A stretch of DNA of 16,504 bases from CAG-273 sp963560005 (GCA_963560005.1 CAUWNG010000044.1:1-16504); one strand, 5' to 3'. Positions 1-9,408 are shown, counted from the stretch's first letter. Notes: generated by a model not told the origin, from the letters alone. Numbers and translations: made by a program.

Positions 1-26
1 ATATCATAAAATTTTCTTTTTTTCAT
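1..26 (-). CDS. 5' end of a divergent gene, running off the left edge
   Basis: On the minus strand an AGGAGG site (32-37) is followed by two consecutive ATG codons, at 29-27 and 26-24. The second lies at the better spacing (5 nt). The frame reads MKKRKFYD and leaves the window. Only eight codons are visible, so no function can be given. A possible -10 (TATAAT on the minus strand, 53-58) lies upstream, but no -35 was found at a normal distance. The gene is divergent from the NRPS and shares about 140 bp of intergenic DNA with it. That is a common place for a pathway regulator, but this is inference from position only. Confidence 0.5.
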
Positions 27-92
27 CATTTCCTCCTTTTTGTATATATTTTATTATAAACTCCTATTTTTATCAATATTTTAATAAAATTA

Positions 93-109
93 ATTGCTTT
101 TTTAGCAAT
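93..109. promoter_or_regulatory. Dyad overlapping the NRPS -35 element, possible operator
   Basis: The perfect 6-bp inverted repeat ATTGCT / AGCAAT (93-98 and 104-109), separated by five T, covers the proposed -35 hexamer. It is placed where a repressor or activator dimer could act. It is too short and too early to be a terminator for any gene seen here. In DNA this AT-rich a 6-bp dyad can arise by chance, but the GC pair in each arm makes it somewhat less likely. Confidence 0.35.
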
Positions 110-122
110 ACTGATATATAAT
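94..122 (+). promoter_or_regulatory. Probable sigma-A promoter of the NRPS gene
   Basis: A perfect -10 TATAAT (117-122) stands 17 nt downstream of TTGCTT (94-99), which matches the -35 consensus only in its first half. Transcription would start near 129, giving a leader of about 38 nt before the ATG at 167. A GGGG Shine-Dalgarno-like run lies at 154-157. The weak -35 fits a regulated promoter. Confidence 0.5.
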
Positions 123-166
123 TTGTGTATATTTTATATTTTTTATCTAAAAAGGGGCAGATAAAA

Positions 167-295
167 ATGGGGAAAAAATTTTATAATTTAACTACTCCAC
201 AAAAATCTATTTATTTTACAGAACAGTATTATAATAATACTAATATAAATAATATTTGTGGATCTGTTATTATTCAACAAAAAAGCAATAAATAA
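167..295 (+). CDS. N-terminal fragment of the NRPS first condensation domain, out of frame with the main ORF
   Basis: A 42-codon frame starts at ATG 167 behind a GGGG ribosome site at 9 nt spacing and stops at 293-295. It reads as the opening of a condensation domain: the core C1 motif region LTTPQKSIYFTEQ is at residues 8-20, followed by a beta-strand type segment ending GSVIIQQ. The same kind of segment opens the second condensation domain of the NRPS (SSAQKRIFYS, then GIIL), which supports the assignment. After residue 38 the coding information continues in another phase in the long frame (KAINKFVENN, from position 282). This is therefore the true start of the NRPS gene, cut off by a frameshift or small deletion at about 275-290, or by an assembly error there. 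Confidence 0.75.
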   Translation: MGKKFYNLTTPQKSIYFTEQYYNNTNINNICGSVIIQQKSNK

Positions 296-3200
296 ATTTG
301 TTGAAAACAATGATGCTTTTAGAACAAAAATTACTTTAATTAATAATGAACCAGTTCAATATTTTCAAAATTATGTACCTTTTTCTATTGAAACTGTAGA
401 AGTTAATTCAAACTTAGATGTTTATAAATTGGAAAAAAAACTTGCAAATAAAACATTTAATTTATTTGATTCTTCATTATTTGAATTCATTTTATTTAAA
501 TTTTCAGACAATCATGGTGGATTTGTTATAAATGTTCACCATATAATTTCAGACTCTTGGTCACTTGGTATTATGGTAAACCAAATAATATCTATTTATA
601 ATTCTTTACTTAACAATAAATCTATAGAATTTCAAAATAACTCTTATATTGATTATATTTTATCAGAAAATGAATATTTAAAAAGCTCTAAATATTTAAA
701 AGATAAAGAATATTGGGAGTCTATATACTCTACTATCCCTGATTCTGCAACAATTCCTGGAAGTAGAAATTTGAATTCTAATAACCTATCTGCAAATAGA
801 GCTCAGTTTTCTATAGATAAAGAATTATTAGTAAAAATTCAAACTTACTGTAAATTGAATAAAGTATCTTTATTTAATTTCTTTATGGCTATATATTCAA
901 TATATATAAGTAGAGTATCTAATTTAGATGATTTTAATATAGGTACTCCTATATTAAACCGAACTAATTTTAAAGAAAAAAATACTTGTGGTATGTTTAT
1001 TAATACTTCTCCATTACGTATTAATTTTAATGGATGTAATACTTTTTCTGATTTTTTAAATAAAATACATTTAAACTCATTAGCTTTATTAAAACATCAA
1101 AAGTATTCATATCAACAATTAATAGAAGATTTGCGTATTAAAGATAATAATATATCAAATTTATATAAAATAATGTTATCTTATCAAATAACCAAAATGA
1201 ATGAAAATAATGAAAATGTTCCTCATGAAAGTTCTTGGACTTTTAATGATACTATAGCAGATGATATTGATATACATATTTTTGATTTAAATGATGAAAA
1301 CATTTTAAATATTGCTTATGATTATAAACTAGATATATATTCAGAAAAAGATATTTCTGATATGCATTATAGAATTTTAAATATAATAGAACAAATCTTA
1401 AACAATGATTCTATATTGCTAACAGATTTGCAAATAATTACAAAATCTGAAAAAGAACTAATTATTGGTAAATATAATAATACAAAAACTTTATACCCTT
1501 CTGATAAAACTGTTATAGAATTATTTGATGAACAAGTAAAGATATCTCCAAATAATATTGCTGTTTACTTTAATAACGAATATCTTTCTTATGAAGATTT
1601 AAATAACAAAGCTAATCAGTTGGCTAAGCATTTGCAATCATTCAATATAAAACATGGTGATATTGTAGGATTATTCTTTGAAAAATCTATAGATACTATA
1701 GTTAGTATACTTGCAATTTTAAAAACTGGAGCAGCCTTTTTGCCAATAGATACTAAATATCCTACTGAAAGAATAGAATACATTATTTCTTCTGCAAAAT
1801 GTAAATTAATATTAACTAATAAACATTATGTGGAACTTTTAAAAAATTTACAAAGCACAACTTTAGTAATGGTAGATGATAAAGATATTTATAAAATTTC
1901 AACTGAAAATATATTATCAAAATCTAATCCAGATAGTTTGGTATATATAATGTATACTTCTGGTTCTACTGGAGAACCAAAGGGTTCTATGATTATAAAT
2001 AAAAATATTGTTAGATTAGTAAAAAATACTAATTATATTAAATTTGGAAACAATGAAAGAATTTTACAAACTGGTTCAATTGTTTTCGATGCATGTACCT
2101 TTGAAATTTGGTCTGCTTTGTTAAATGGATTTACATTATATTTAATTTCTACTGATAAATTATTAGATATTAACTATTTAAGAAATTATTTAGTAGAACA
2201 TAAAATTAGTATAGCATGGTTTACATCTCCTTTGTTTAATCAAATATCTGAAAAGGATCCGAAAATATTTGCTCCTCTTAAATATTTACTAACTGGTGGA
2301 GATGTACTTTCGGTAAAACATATTAAATTAGTAAAAAATGCTAATCCAAATTTAAATATTATTAATGGATATGGTCCTACTGAAAATACAACTTTTTCTA
2401 CTTGTTATACTATTGATAATAAATTTGATAGAACTTCTATCCCTATTGGTTATCCTATAGCAAATTCTACATGTTACATAGTATCAAAGTTCGGTAGCTT
2501 ACAACCATTTAATACTCCTGGTGAGTTATGGGTTGGTGGAGATGGTGTGTGCCTTGGATATTTAAATAGAGCTGAGCTAACATCAGAAAAATTTATAGTA
2601 AATCCTTTTGAAGAAAATGATAGGATTTATAAAACCGGAGACTTAGTTTCTATGCTACCTGATGGAAGAATTGAATTTATTGGTAGAATTGATAATCAAA
2701 TAAAGATAAGAGGTTTTAGGGTAGAACTTAGTGAAATAGATAGTAAGATTTTAAAATATAATGGGGTTCTTCAATCTATTACAGTTGTCAATAAATTAAA
2801 CGAAAATAATATTATATGCTCTTATATTACTTGTAAAAATAAAATAGATATTAAAGATTTAAAAAATTATTTAAAAAAATCTTTACCAAACTATATGATT
2901 CCTACTTATATTACTGTTTTAGATAAATTTATTTTAAATATTAATGGAAAAATAGATAAGAAGCAATTACCTAAGCCTGTAATTGTTCATGATAAAAATA
3001 TTACACCTCCTCGTAATAATACTGATAAGTATATTATAGATGTTTTGTCTAAAATTTTAAAAATAGATTCTTATAATATTAGTATAGATGATTCATTTAT
3101 AGATTTAGGTGGAGATTCACTTACTGCTATAAATTTATCTGTACAACTATCTAATAAAATACATAAAAATATTTCTGTAAAAATGATATTGGAACATCCT

Positions 3201-6200
3201 ATTATTTCAGATTTTTCTGATATAATAAGTAACATTTCTAATACAACTTCTAATAACTTAATAATATCTAAAACAAAAAAGAAAGACTTTTATGTTACTT
3301 CATCTGCACAAAAAAGAATTTTTTATTCTGCTAAATTGAGTGGAGAAAATTCTACATCTTATAATATACCTGCTGGAATTATTTTAGATAGTACTCCTAA
3401 TATTAAGAAGTTAGAAAAAGCAATAAATTTACTTATAAAAAGACATTCTTCTTTAAGAACTTATTTTGAAGTGCAAAATGATGTTATAGTACAAAGGGTT
3501 TTAGATGAAGTAGAAATACATTTACAGTTAGAACATGATAGTTATTTAAATTTAAACAATATTTGTAACAATTTTATAAAACCATTTGACCTTTCAAAAG
3601 CACCTTTATTTAGAATAAAAATAGTTAGCTTTGAAAATGGTAAATGTATTATATTGTTAGATATTCATCATATAATTAATGATGGTACATCAACAAATAT
3701 TTTAATAAAAGAGTTATGCCTTTTATACAACGGAAATGCTTTACCTTCACAAAACCTAGATTATATTGATTTTGCTGTATGGGAAAATGAAAAACTAAAT
3801 TCTGGTAAATTTATGAAAGATGAAATATTTTGGGTAAATCAATTTAAAGATGGTAATGTTCCAAATTTAAATCTTCCAAATAGTTTTGCTAAAAATTCTA
3901 ATAGAACTTTTTGGGGAAACAATATACATTTTAACTTTGATGAACATTTAACTAAAGAAATTAATTCTTTGTGTAAAGAATTAAATGTAACCCCTTTTAT
4001 GTTGTTACTTTCCATTCTTTATGTTACTTTATATAAATATACTAATCAAAACGATATAGTTATTGGTTTTCCTGTTATTGGACGTGATATGCCAGAGTTA
4101 TCTAATATTATTGGTATGTTTGTAAATACATTACCTTTGCGCTCACAAATTAACTCTAAACAAAATTTTATAGATTTTTTGTATACTATAAAAGACTTAT
4201 GTATTAACTCTTTTGAACATCAAACATATCCTTTTGACGAGTTAATAAATAAATTAAATATAAAAAGAGTAGCAAACAAAAATCCTTTATTTGATATAAT
4301 GTTTGTTTACCAAAATACAGAAGAATTAACTTTAAATTTTGATAATTTAAATGCTAAACTATATTATCCAAATAATCATTCTTCAAAATTTGATATTACA
4401 ATGGAAGTAAAACCAGAAAATAACATTTTAAATATTCATTTTGAATATTGTACAGGTTTATATACTGAGGAATTTATACAAAATTTCTTTAAACATTATA
4501 AAAATATTTTAATTAATATATTACAAAATTACCATATAAGTATTTCATCTATTAATATGTTATCAGAAGATGAAAAAAACAAATTATTATATGAATTTAA
4601 TAATACTAAAAAGTATTATAATAAAAATGAAACTATTTTAGACCTTATTAATAGCAATATAAAAGCACATCCTAATAAAAATGCAATTATTTATAATAAT
4701 GAAAAATTTACATATAAAGAACTTGATATAAAATCAAATATTGTTGCTAATTATCTATTAAATAAAGGTTTGAAAAAAAATTATATTGTTGGAATTTTAC
4801 TAGATAGATCTATTAAAACAGTTATTAGTATGCTTGCAATTTTAAAAGCTGGTGGTACATATATGTTAATTGATTCATCTTTGCCAATTGATAGGATTAA
4901 TTATATGTTACAAAACAGTAAATGTTCATATCTTATTACTAACAAAGATTTAAATCTTTTAATAGACAATGTAATTAAATTTGATAAATTAGATTTTAAT
5001 TTATATTCTGAACAAAAACCAGATATAAAAATTAATAATGATAATAATATATCAATAGTATATACATCTGGCTCTACTGGATTACCAAAAGGAATAGTAA
5101 TAAAAGAATTAGGTTTTCGTAATTTAGCTCTATCTTATGAAACATTTATGAATGTTAAACAATATGATAACTTTTTAAGCATTTGTTCTGTAGCATTTGA
5201 TATGTTTGGAGTAGAAATATGGATTCCATTGATATTTGGAAAAACTATTATATTAGCAGACGAAGAAGAAAGTAAAATTCCTGTTTATATAAGTAATTTA
5301 ATTAATAAATATAATGCTCAATATTTATTAATTACTCCATCTAAAATGCAATTATTGCTAGATACTGCTCCCAACTGTTTACAAACATTACAAAGTATAC
5401 AACTTGGTGGAGAAGTATTATCAGAATATCTATATTCAAGAATTACTAAATATACTAATGCTCAAATTTGTAATGAATATGGTCCTTCTGAAACAACATC
5501 ATGCTGTTCAGTAAAACAAATTACTTCAAAGGATGATATTAATATAGGAAAACCTTTATGTAATACTAAAATATATATTTTAGATAAAGATTTAAACCTT
5601 TGCCCTATTGGTATTCCTGGCGAAATTTGTATTGAAGGTGATGGAGTATCTGGAGGATATATTAATAATTCTGAATTAACTAATAAAAGCTTTATTATTA
5701 ACCCTTATACTAATAAAATTATTTACAAATCTGGTGACATAGGAAAATTTAATAATAAAGGAGAAATTGAATACATTGGTAGAAAAGATTTTCAAATAAA
5801 AATAAGGGGATTACGTGTAGAGTTATCAGAAATAGAAAATCAAATTTTATTAATACCAGATATTAAGAATTGTGCATTGGTGTATAAAACAGATGAAGTA
5901 GAACCTTATATAGTTTGTTTCTTTACTTCTGAAAAAGAAATAAATATAAATGATATTAGAAATATATTAGCAAAAAAATTACCATTATATATGATTCCTA
6001 AATATATAGTTAAGCTAAATTCATTACCGTTATCTACTAATGGTAAAATAGATAAAAGAGCTCTAGAAAAATATGATATAACCCAAACTGTTACAAATAA
6101 TAAATCAATGCCAGAAAATGATACTCAAAAATTATATTGTAGTATTTGGAGTAAACTTTTAAATATAGATATAGGAATTGATGATGATATTTTTGAAGCT

Positions 6201-7535
6201 GGTGCTGACTCTTTGTTGGCTATTAAATTTAAGACTGAATTGCTTTCTCATAATATTAATATTCCTTATAGTGATATATTTAAATATACTACTATAAGAA
6301 GTTTATCTCAAAAACATAAGCAAATATCTGAGAATAGCAATAAAGATTATGATTATTCAAAAATAAATAAATTACTAAATAAAAATGACATTTCATATTT
6401 ACCTCAAAAAATTGAATGTTGCAATAATAACAATATTCTAATTTTTGGTAGTAATGGTTTTGTGGGAATTCACATTTTGTATAATTTTATAAAATATGAT
6501 AAAGGTATAGCTTATTGCGTTATTCGTGATAAAAACAATGAAAAAGCAATTGATAGATTTTTGGATATTCTGCATTTTTATTTTGGAAATGAATTAGACA
6601 AGTATATAAATAATAGAATAATAGTTTTATCTGGTTCTATATTAGATGACAACTTTGGCTTAAATATATATGATTTAGATAATATTATTAAAAATATTTC
6701 TATAGTTATAAATGCTGCTGCAATTGTAAAACACTATGGAAATGAAGAAAAGTTTAAAGCGATAAATGTAACTTTTACTAACAGACTTATAAATTTTTGT
6801 AATTTCTATAAAAAACGTCTTTTACACATTTCTTCAACTAGTGTTTCTGGAAATACTATAATAGAGAACAATAATAATATTGTCTTTTCTGAAAAATCAC
6901 TATATATAGGACAAAATTTAGATAATGTATATATAAATAGCAAATTTGAAGCTGAAAAATTAATTTTAGAAAATATAAACTCTGGTTTAGATTCACAAAT
7001 TTTTAGAATTGGAAATATAACAAGTAGATATATTGATGGTAAGTTTCAGATAAATCCTACTGAAAATTCTTTTGCTAATAGGTTTAAATCTTTTATTGAT
7101 ATTGGTGCAATACCAAATAGTATTTCTAATACTTATTTAGAATTTACTCCTGTTGATTTATGTACAAAAGCTATTATTCTAATAATGCAAAATTACATTA
7201 GAAATTTTTGTGTATTTCATTTGTACAATGATAATTATGTTTGTATGAAAAATATAATTAAAATAATTAATGATTGTGATTATAAAATAAAAACCATATC
7301 TAATGAAGAATTTAAAAAGAGAATTAATTATTTTTTAAATAATAATCAAGAAAGTTTGTCTGGAATTATAAATGATTTAGATAATAATAATAATTTATTA
7401 TACAAAAATAATGTAATTCTTTCATCTACATTTACAAAAAAATATTTAGAAAAATTAATATTTAGTTGGCCAGAAATTGATATTAATTATTTAATAAAAT
7501 ACTTTAAATATTTAAAAGATATTAATTTTATATAA
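258..7535 (+). CDS. Two-module nonribosomal peptide synthetase with terminal reductase (C-A-T-C-A-T-R)
   Basis: This cytoplasmic assembly-line enzyme activates two amino acids, joins them and releases the dipeptide by NAD(P)H reduction, presumably as an aldehyde that can cyclise to a pyrazinone. Domains in order: condensation 1 (about 1-400, HHIISDS at 94-100), adenylation 1 (about 402-900, YTSGSTG from 566, specificity Asp 611), carrier 1 (LGGDS, pantetheine Ser 954), condensation 2 (about 1010-1435, HHIINDG at 1137-1143), adenylation 2 (about 1444-1935, YTSGSTG from 1602, Asp 1648), carrier 2 (GADS, Ser 1985) and reductase (about 2060-2425, GSNGFVG at 2064-2070, catalytic Tyr 2225 and Lys 2229). 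The residues lining pocket 1, aligned by eye to GrsA, read DAFWLGGTFK, a valine-type code. Pocket 2 reads roughly DMVLQGESCK and I cannot assign it. The GTG at 258 has no ribosome site and would omit the C-domain opening, so the real start is probably ATG 167, in another frame. No thioesterase, epimerase or MbtH is present. Confidence 0.9.
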   Translation: MDLLLFNKKAINKFVENNDAFRTKITLINNEPVQYFQNYVPFSIETVEVNSNLDVYKLEKKLANKTFNLFDSSLFEFILFKFSDNHGGFVINVHHIISDSWSLGIMVNQIISIYNSLLNNKSIEFQNNSYIDYILSENEYLKSSKYLKDKEYWESIYSTIPDSATIPGSRNLNSNNLSANRAQFSIDKELLVKIQTYCKLNKVSLFNFFMAIYSIYISRVSNLDDFNIGTPILNRTNFKEKNTCGMFINTSPLRINFNGCNTFSDFLNKIHLNSLALLKHQKYSYQQLIEDLRIKDNNISNLYKIMLSYQITKMNENNENVPHESSWTFNDTIADDIDIHIFDLNDENILNIAYDYKLDIYSEKDISDMHYRILNIIEQILNNDSILLTDLQIITKSEKELIIGKYNNTKTLYPSDKTVIELFDEQVKISPNNIAVYFNNEYLSYEDLNNKANQLAKHLQSFNIKHGDIVGLFFEKSIDTIVSILAILKTGAAFLPIDTKYPTERIEYIISSAKCKLILTNKHYVELLKNLQSTTLVMVDDKDIYKISTENILSKSNPDSLVYIMYTSGSTGEPKGSMIINKNIVRLVKNTNYIKFGNNERILQTGSIVFDACTFEIWSALLNGFTLYLISTDKLLDINYLRNYLVEHKISIAWFTSPLFNQISEKDPKIFAPLKYLLTGGDVLSVKHIKLVKNANPNLNIINGYGPTENTTFSTCYTIDNKFDRTSIPIGYPIANSTCYIVSKFGSLQPFNTPGELWVGGDGVCLGYLNRAELTSEKFIVNPFEENDRIYKTGDLVSMLPDGRIEFIGRIDNQIKIRGFRVELSEIDSKILKYNGVLQSITVVNKLNENNIICSYITCKNKIDIKDLKNYLKKSLPNYMIPTYITVLDKFILNINGKIDKKQLPKPVIVHDKNITPPRNNTDKYIIDVLSKILKIDSYNISIDDSFIDLGGDSLTAINLSVQLSNKIHKNISVKMILEHPIISDFSDIISNISNTTSNNLIISKTKKKDFYVTSSAQKRIFYSAKLSGENSTSYNIPAGIILDSTPNIKKLEKAINLLIKRHSSLRTYFEVQNDVIVQRVLDEVEIHLQLEHDSYLNLNNICNNFIKPFDLSKAPLFRIKIVSFENGKCIILLDIHHIINDGTSTNILIKELCLLYNGNALPSQNLDYIDFAVWENEKLNSGKFMKDEIFWVNQFKDGNVPNLNLPNSFAKNSNRTFWGNNIHFNFDEHLTKEINSLCKELNVTPFMLLLSILYVTLYKYTNQNDIVIGFPVIGRDMPELSNIIGMFVNTLPLRSQINSKQNFIDFLYTIKDLCINSFEHQTYPFDELINKLNIKRVANKNPLFDIMFVYQNTEELTLNFDNLNAKLYYPNNHSSKFDITMEVKPENNILNIHFEYCTGLYTEEFIQNFFKHYKNILINILQNYHISISSINMLSEDEKNKLLYEFNNTKKYYNKNETILDLINSNIKAHPNKNAIIYNNEKFTYKELDIKSNIVANYLLNKGLKKNYIVGILLDRSIKTVISMLAILKAGGTYMLIDSSLPIDRINYMLQNSKCSYLITNKDLNLLIDNVIKFDKLDFNLYSEQKPDIKINNDNNISIVYTSGSTGLPKGIVIKELGFRNLALSYETFMNVKQYDNFLSICSVAFDMFGVEIWIPLIFGKTIILADEEESKIPVYISNLINKYNAQYLLITPSKMQLLLDTAPNCLQTLQSIQLGGEVLSEYLYSRITKYTNAQICNEYGPSETTSCCSVKQITSKDDINIGKPLCNTKIYILDKDLNLCPIGIPGEICIEGDGVSGGYINNSELTNKSFIINPYTNKIIYKSGDIGKFNNKGEIEYIGRKDFQIKIRGLRVELSEIENQILLIPDIKNCALVYKTDEVEPYIVCFFTSEKEININDIRNILAKKLPLYMIPKYIVKLNSLPLSTNGKIDKRALEKYDITQTVTNNKSMPENDTQKLYCSIWSKLLNIDIGIDDDIFEAGADSLLAIKFKTELLSHNINIPYSDIFKYTTIRSLSQKHKQISENSNKDYDYSKINKLLNKNDISYLPQKIECCNNNNILIFGSNGFVGIHILYNFIKYDKGIAYCVIRDKNNEKAIDRFLDILHFYFGNELDKYINNRIIVLSGSILDDNFGLNIYDLDNIIKNISIVINAAAIVKHYGNEEKFKAINVTFTNRLINFCNFYKKRLLHISSTSVSGNTIIENNNNIVFSEKSLYIGQNLDNVYINSKFEAEKLILENINSGLDSQIFRIGNITSRYIDGKFQINPTENSFANRFKSFIDIGAIPNSISNTYLEFTPVDLCTKAIILIMQNYIRNFCVFHLYNDNYVCMKNIIKIINDCDYKIKTISNEEFKKRINYFLNNNQESLSGIINDLDNNNNLLYKNNVILSSTFTKKYLEKLIFSWPEIDINYLIKYFKYLKDINFI

Positions 7536-7545
7536 GGAGGAACAA

Positions 7546-9351
7546 ATGGAAAACTTAGGTTCATTATTAGCAATGGTAATTTCAGATTTGCTAATAATAG
7601 TAATTATAGTAATGTTAAAAAAACAAAGAGAAAAAACACAATTAAGGCAAGCCTTTTTGTTACTATTAGTATTTATGTTTATATGGACATTTGGATCAAT
7701 CTTGCAAATATTGTTCCAAAATTACCCTATAGACCCATTTTTATTTGAAAAATTTTCTGGAATAGGAGTTTGGTTTTCACCAGTTGCTTTCCTTGCTGTT
7801 GGTATAATTTTTGCCAAAACAAAATTGGATGTTAAATGGTATCATTCTCTATTTTTAATAATTCCAATTACAACTGCTATACTTTCTTTTACTAATGAAT
7901 ATCATCATCTTGTATTTGTTAAATATTCACCAAATGTTAAAGAAATGGTATATGGACCATATTTTATGATCCATACCATTTACACTTATTTATTATTTGG
8001 AATGGGCTTATTATATTTTATACGTTATTCTATTAAAAATTCGGGCTTTTTTTCTAAACAATCTGGATTAATTATTATAAGTACACTTATTCCTATAGTA
8101 ATAAATTTATTGGCTACATTTCATGTTATGCCAATGACAACATATTCAACACCTATTTCTTTTACATTTATGGTACTTATTTTTGCTCTTGCAATATTTA
8201 AATTTGACTTTATGAAAGTTACTCCTATAGCCTTACAAAGGGTTGTAGATAGAATGTCAGATGGATATTTAGTAATAAATGAAAATAACATAATAATAGA
8301 TTTTAATGAAACATTTTTAAAAATGTTCTCACAAGATGCTATAAATGTACGAAATAAAAATTTATTTAAACTTATTGAAGAACAAAAATCTTTTAAATTT
8401 CCAATTAATAATTTAAAGGAAAGTATAGAAAAAACTAAAAATTCTGATGAAACTCTATTGTATGAAAATAAATTATGTGATAATAAAAAATATTTCAATA
8501 TTGAAATTAATGGTATAAAAAATAAAACTACTTATTTAGGTACACTTATTTTGTTCAAGGATACTACTCAACACGTTTTGGACGTAAAAATAATAAGAGA
8601 TAATCAAAATATGTTGATGGAAAGAGAACGTTTAGCTTCACTAGGTCAATTAATTGGCGGAATAGCACATAATTTAAAAACACCTATAATGTCTATTTCA
8701 GGTGCTACTGAAGGATTACATGATTTAATAAAAGAATACGATATTTCTATAGATGACCCAGAAGTCACAAGTCAAGATCATCATGATATAGCAAAAGATA
8801 TGAACTCATGGATAAGTAAAATAAAATCATATACTGAATATATGTCTGATATAATTACTGCTGTTAAAGGACAAGCTGTAACACTTTCTAATGAACAATC
8901 TAGTAATTTTACAGTAGAAGAATTGGTTAAGCGTGTTGATATTTTAATGAAACATGAACTTAAAAATGCATTAATAAAATTAAATCCTTTTATAGAAATA
9001 GATGCGAAAAAAGTATTAAATGGAAATATAAATAGTCTTGTACAAGTAATTAACAATATGATTTCTAATGCTATTCAATCTTATGATGGTAGCCCAAATA
9101 ATGATATTGACTTTATTATTAGAGAAGAAAATAATAATATAATAATAAGTATAAGGGATTATGGAAAAGGATTAGATGAAGAGGTAAAAAACAAATTATT
9201 TAAAGAAATGATAACTACTAAAGGTAAAAATGGTACTGGATTAGGCTTATTTATGTCTTATTCAACTATTAGAGCTCATTTTAATGGAAACATTACCTTT
9301 GAATCCGAAAAAGGTAAAGGTACTGTATTTAATATTATATTACCTTTGTAA
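7546..9351 (+). CDS. Sensor histidine kinase with 7TM input and PAS domain
   Basis: This membrane-bound two-component sensor should autophosphorylate a histidine and pass the phosphate to a response regulator, plausibly the HD-GYP protein next door. The first 221 residues hold seven hydrophobic segments (about 4-24, 36-57, 71-91, 100-116, 139-159, 174-192, 203-221), the pattern of the histidine kinase 7TM input family. A PAS-like domain follows (about 228-345). The dimerisation box is GIAHNLKTP with phospho-acceptor His 375. The ATPase domain shows the N box (Asn 508), the G1 box (DYGKG from Asp 538) and a GTGLGL G2 box near 560-566. All catalytic motifs are present, so it looks active. The ATG lies 10 nt after the NRPS stop, behind AAGGAGG, so it is almost certainly co-transcribed with the NRPS. 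The signal it senses is unknown. Confidence 0.9.
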   Translation: MENLGSLLAMVISDLLIIVIIVMLKKQREKTQLRQAFLLLLVFMFIWTFGSILQILFQNYPIDPFLFEKFSGIGVWFSPVAFLAVGIIFAKTKLDVKWYHSLFLIIPITTAILSFTNEYHHLVFVKYSPNVKEMVYGPYFMIHTIYTYLLFGMGLLYFIRYSIKNSGFFSKQSGLIIISTLIPIVINLLATFHVMPMTTYSTPISFTFMVLIFALAIFKFDFMKVTPIALQRVVDRMSDGYLVINENNIIIDFNETFLKMFSQDAINVRNKNLFKLIEEQKSFKFPINNLKESIEKTKNSDETLLYENKLCDNKKYFNIEINGIKNKTTYLGTLILFKDTTQHVLDVKIIRDNQNMLMERERLASLGQLIGGIAHNLKTPIMSISGATEGLHDLIKEYDISIDDPEVTSQDHHDIAKDMNSWISKIKSYTEYMSDIITAVKGQAVTLSNEQSSNFTVEELVKRVDILMKHELKNALIKLNPFIEIDAKKVLNGNINSLVQVINNMISNAIQSYDGSPNNDIDFIIREENNNIIISIRDYGKGLDEEVKNKLFKEMITTKGKNGTGLGLFMSYSTIRAHFNGNITFESEKGKGTVFNIILPL

Positions 9352-9400
9352 TATTTTAGTAAAATTTTATATTTAATATGACTTTTTTTAATATTTTAGT
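9349..9400. repeat. Direct repeat upstream of the response-regulator promoter
   Basis: The 12-mer TAATATTTTAGT occurs exactly at 9349-9360 (overlapping the kinase stop codon) and at 9389-9400, 40 bp apart start to start and ending 8 nt before the -35. Tandem sites on one face of the helix upstream of a promoter suggest activator binding, but the AT-rich context weakens the case. Confidence 0.35.
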
Positions 9401-9408
9401 TTACTTCA

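Noticed and set aside
279..285. A AAA AAG as a programmed -1 frameshift site that would join the two NRPS frames
   Set aside because: The heptamer is not in the required phase relative to the 167 frame, and joining the frames needs a +1 (or -2) shift. A six-A run is also short for efficient transcriptional slippage.
258..290. GTG 258 as the true start of the NRPS
   Set aside because: It has no ribosome binding site and would omit the conserved opening of the condensation domain, which is encoded in another frame from ATG 167.
7370..7420. AAT trinucleotide runs near the NRPS C-terminus as a variable repeat
   Set aside because: They encode asparagine runs in loops and occur several times in the gene, as expected from its strong AT bias; no long uninterrupted array is present.
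8121..9056. Minus-strand open frames inside the kinase gene, and similar frames within the response regulator, tex, GNAT and ABC-F genes
   Set aside because: They lie fully inside well-supported genes on the opposite strand, have no ribosome sites and read as low-complexity hydrophobic sequence; they are shadows of the AT-rich coding strand.
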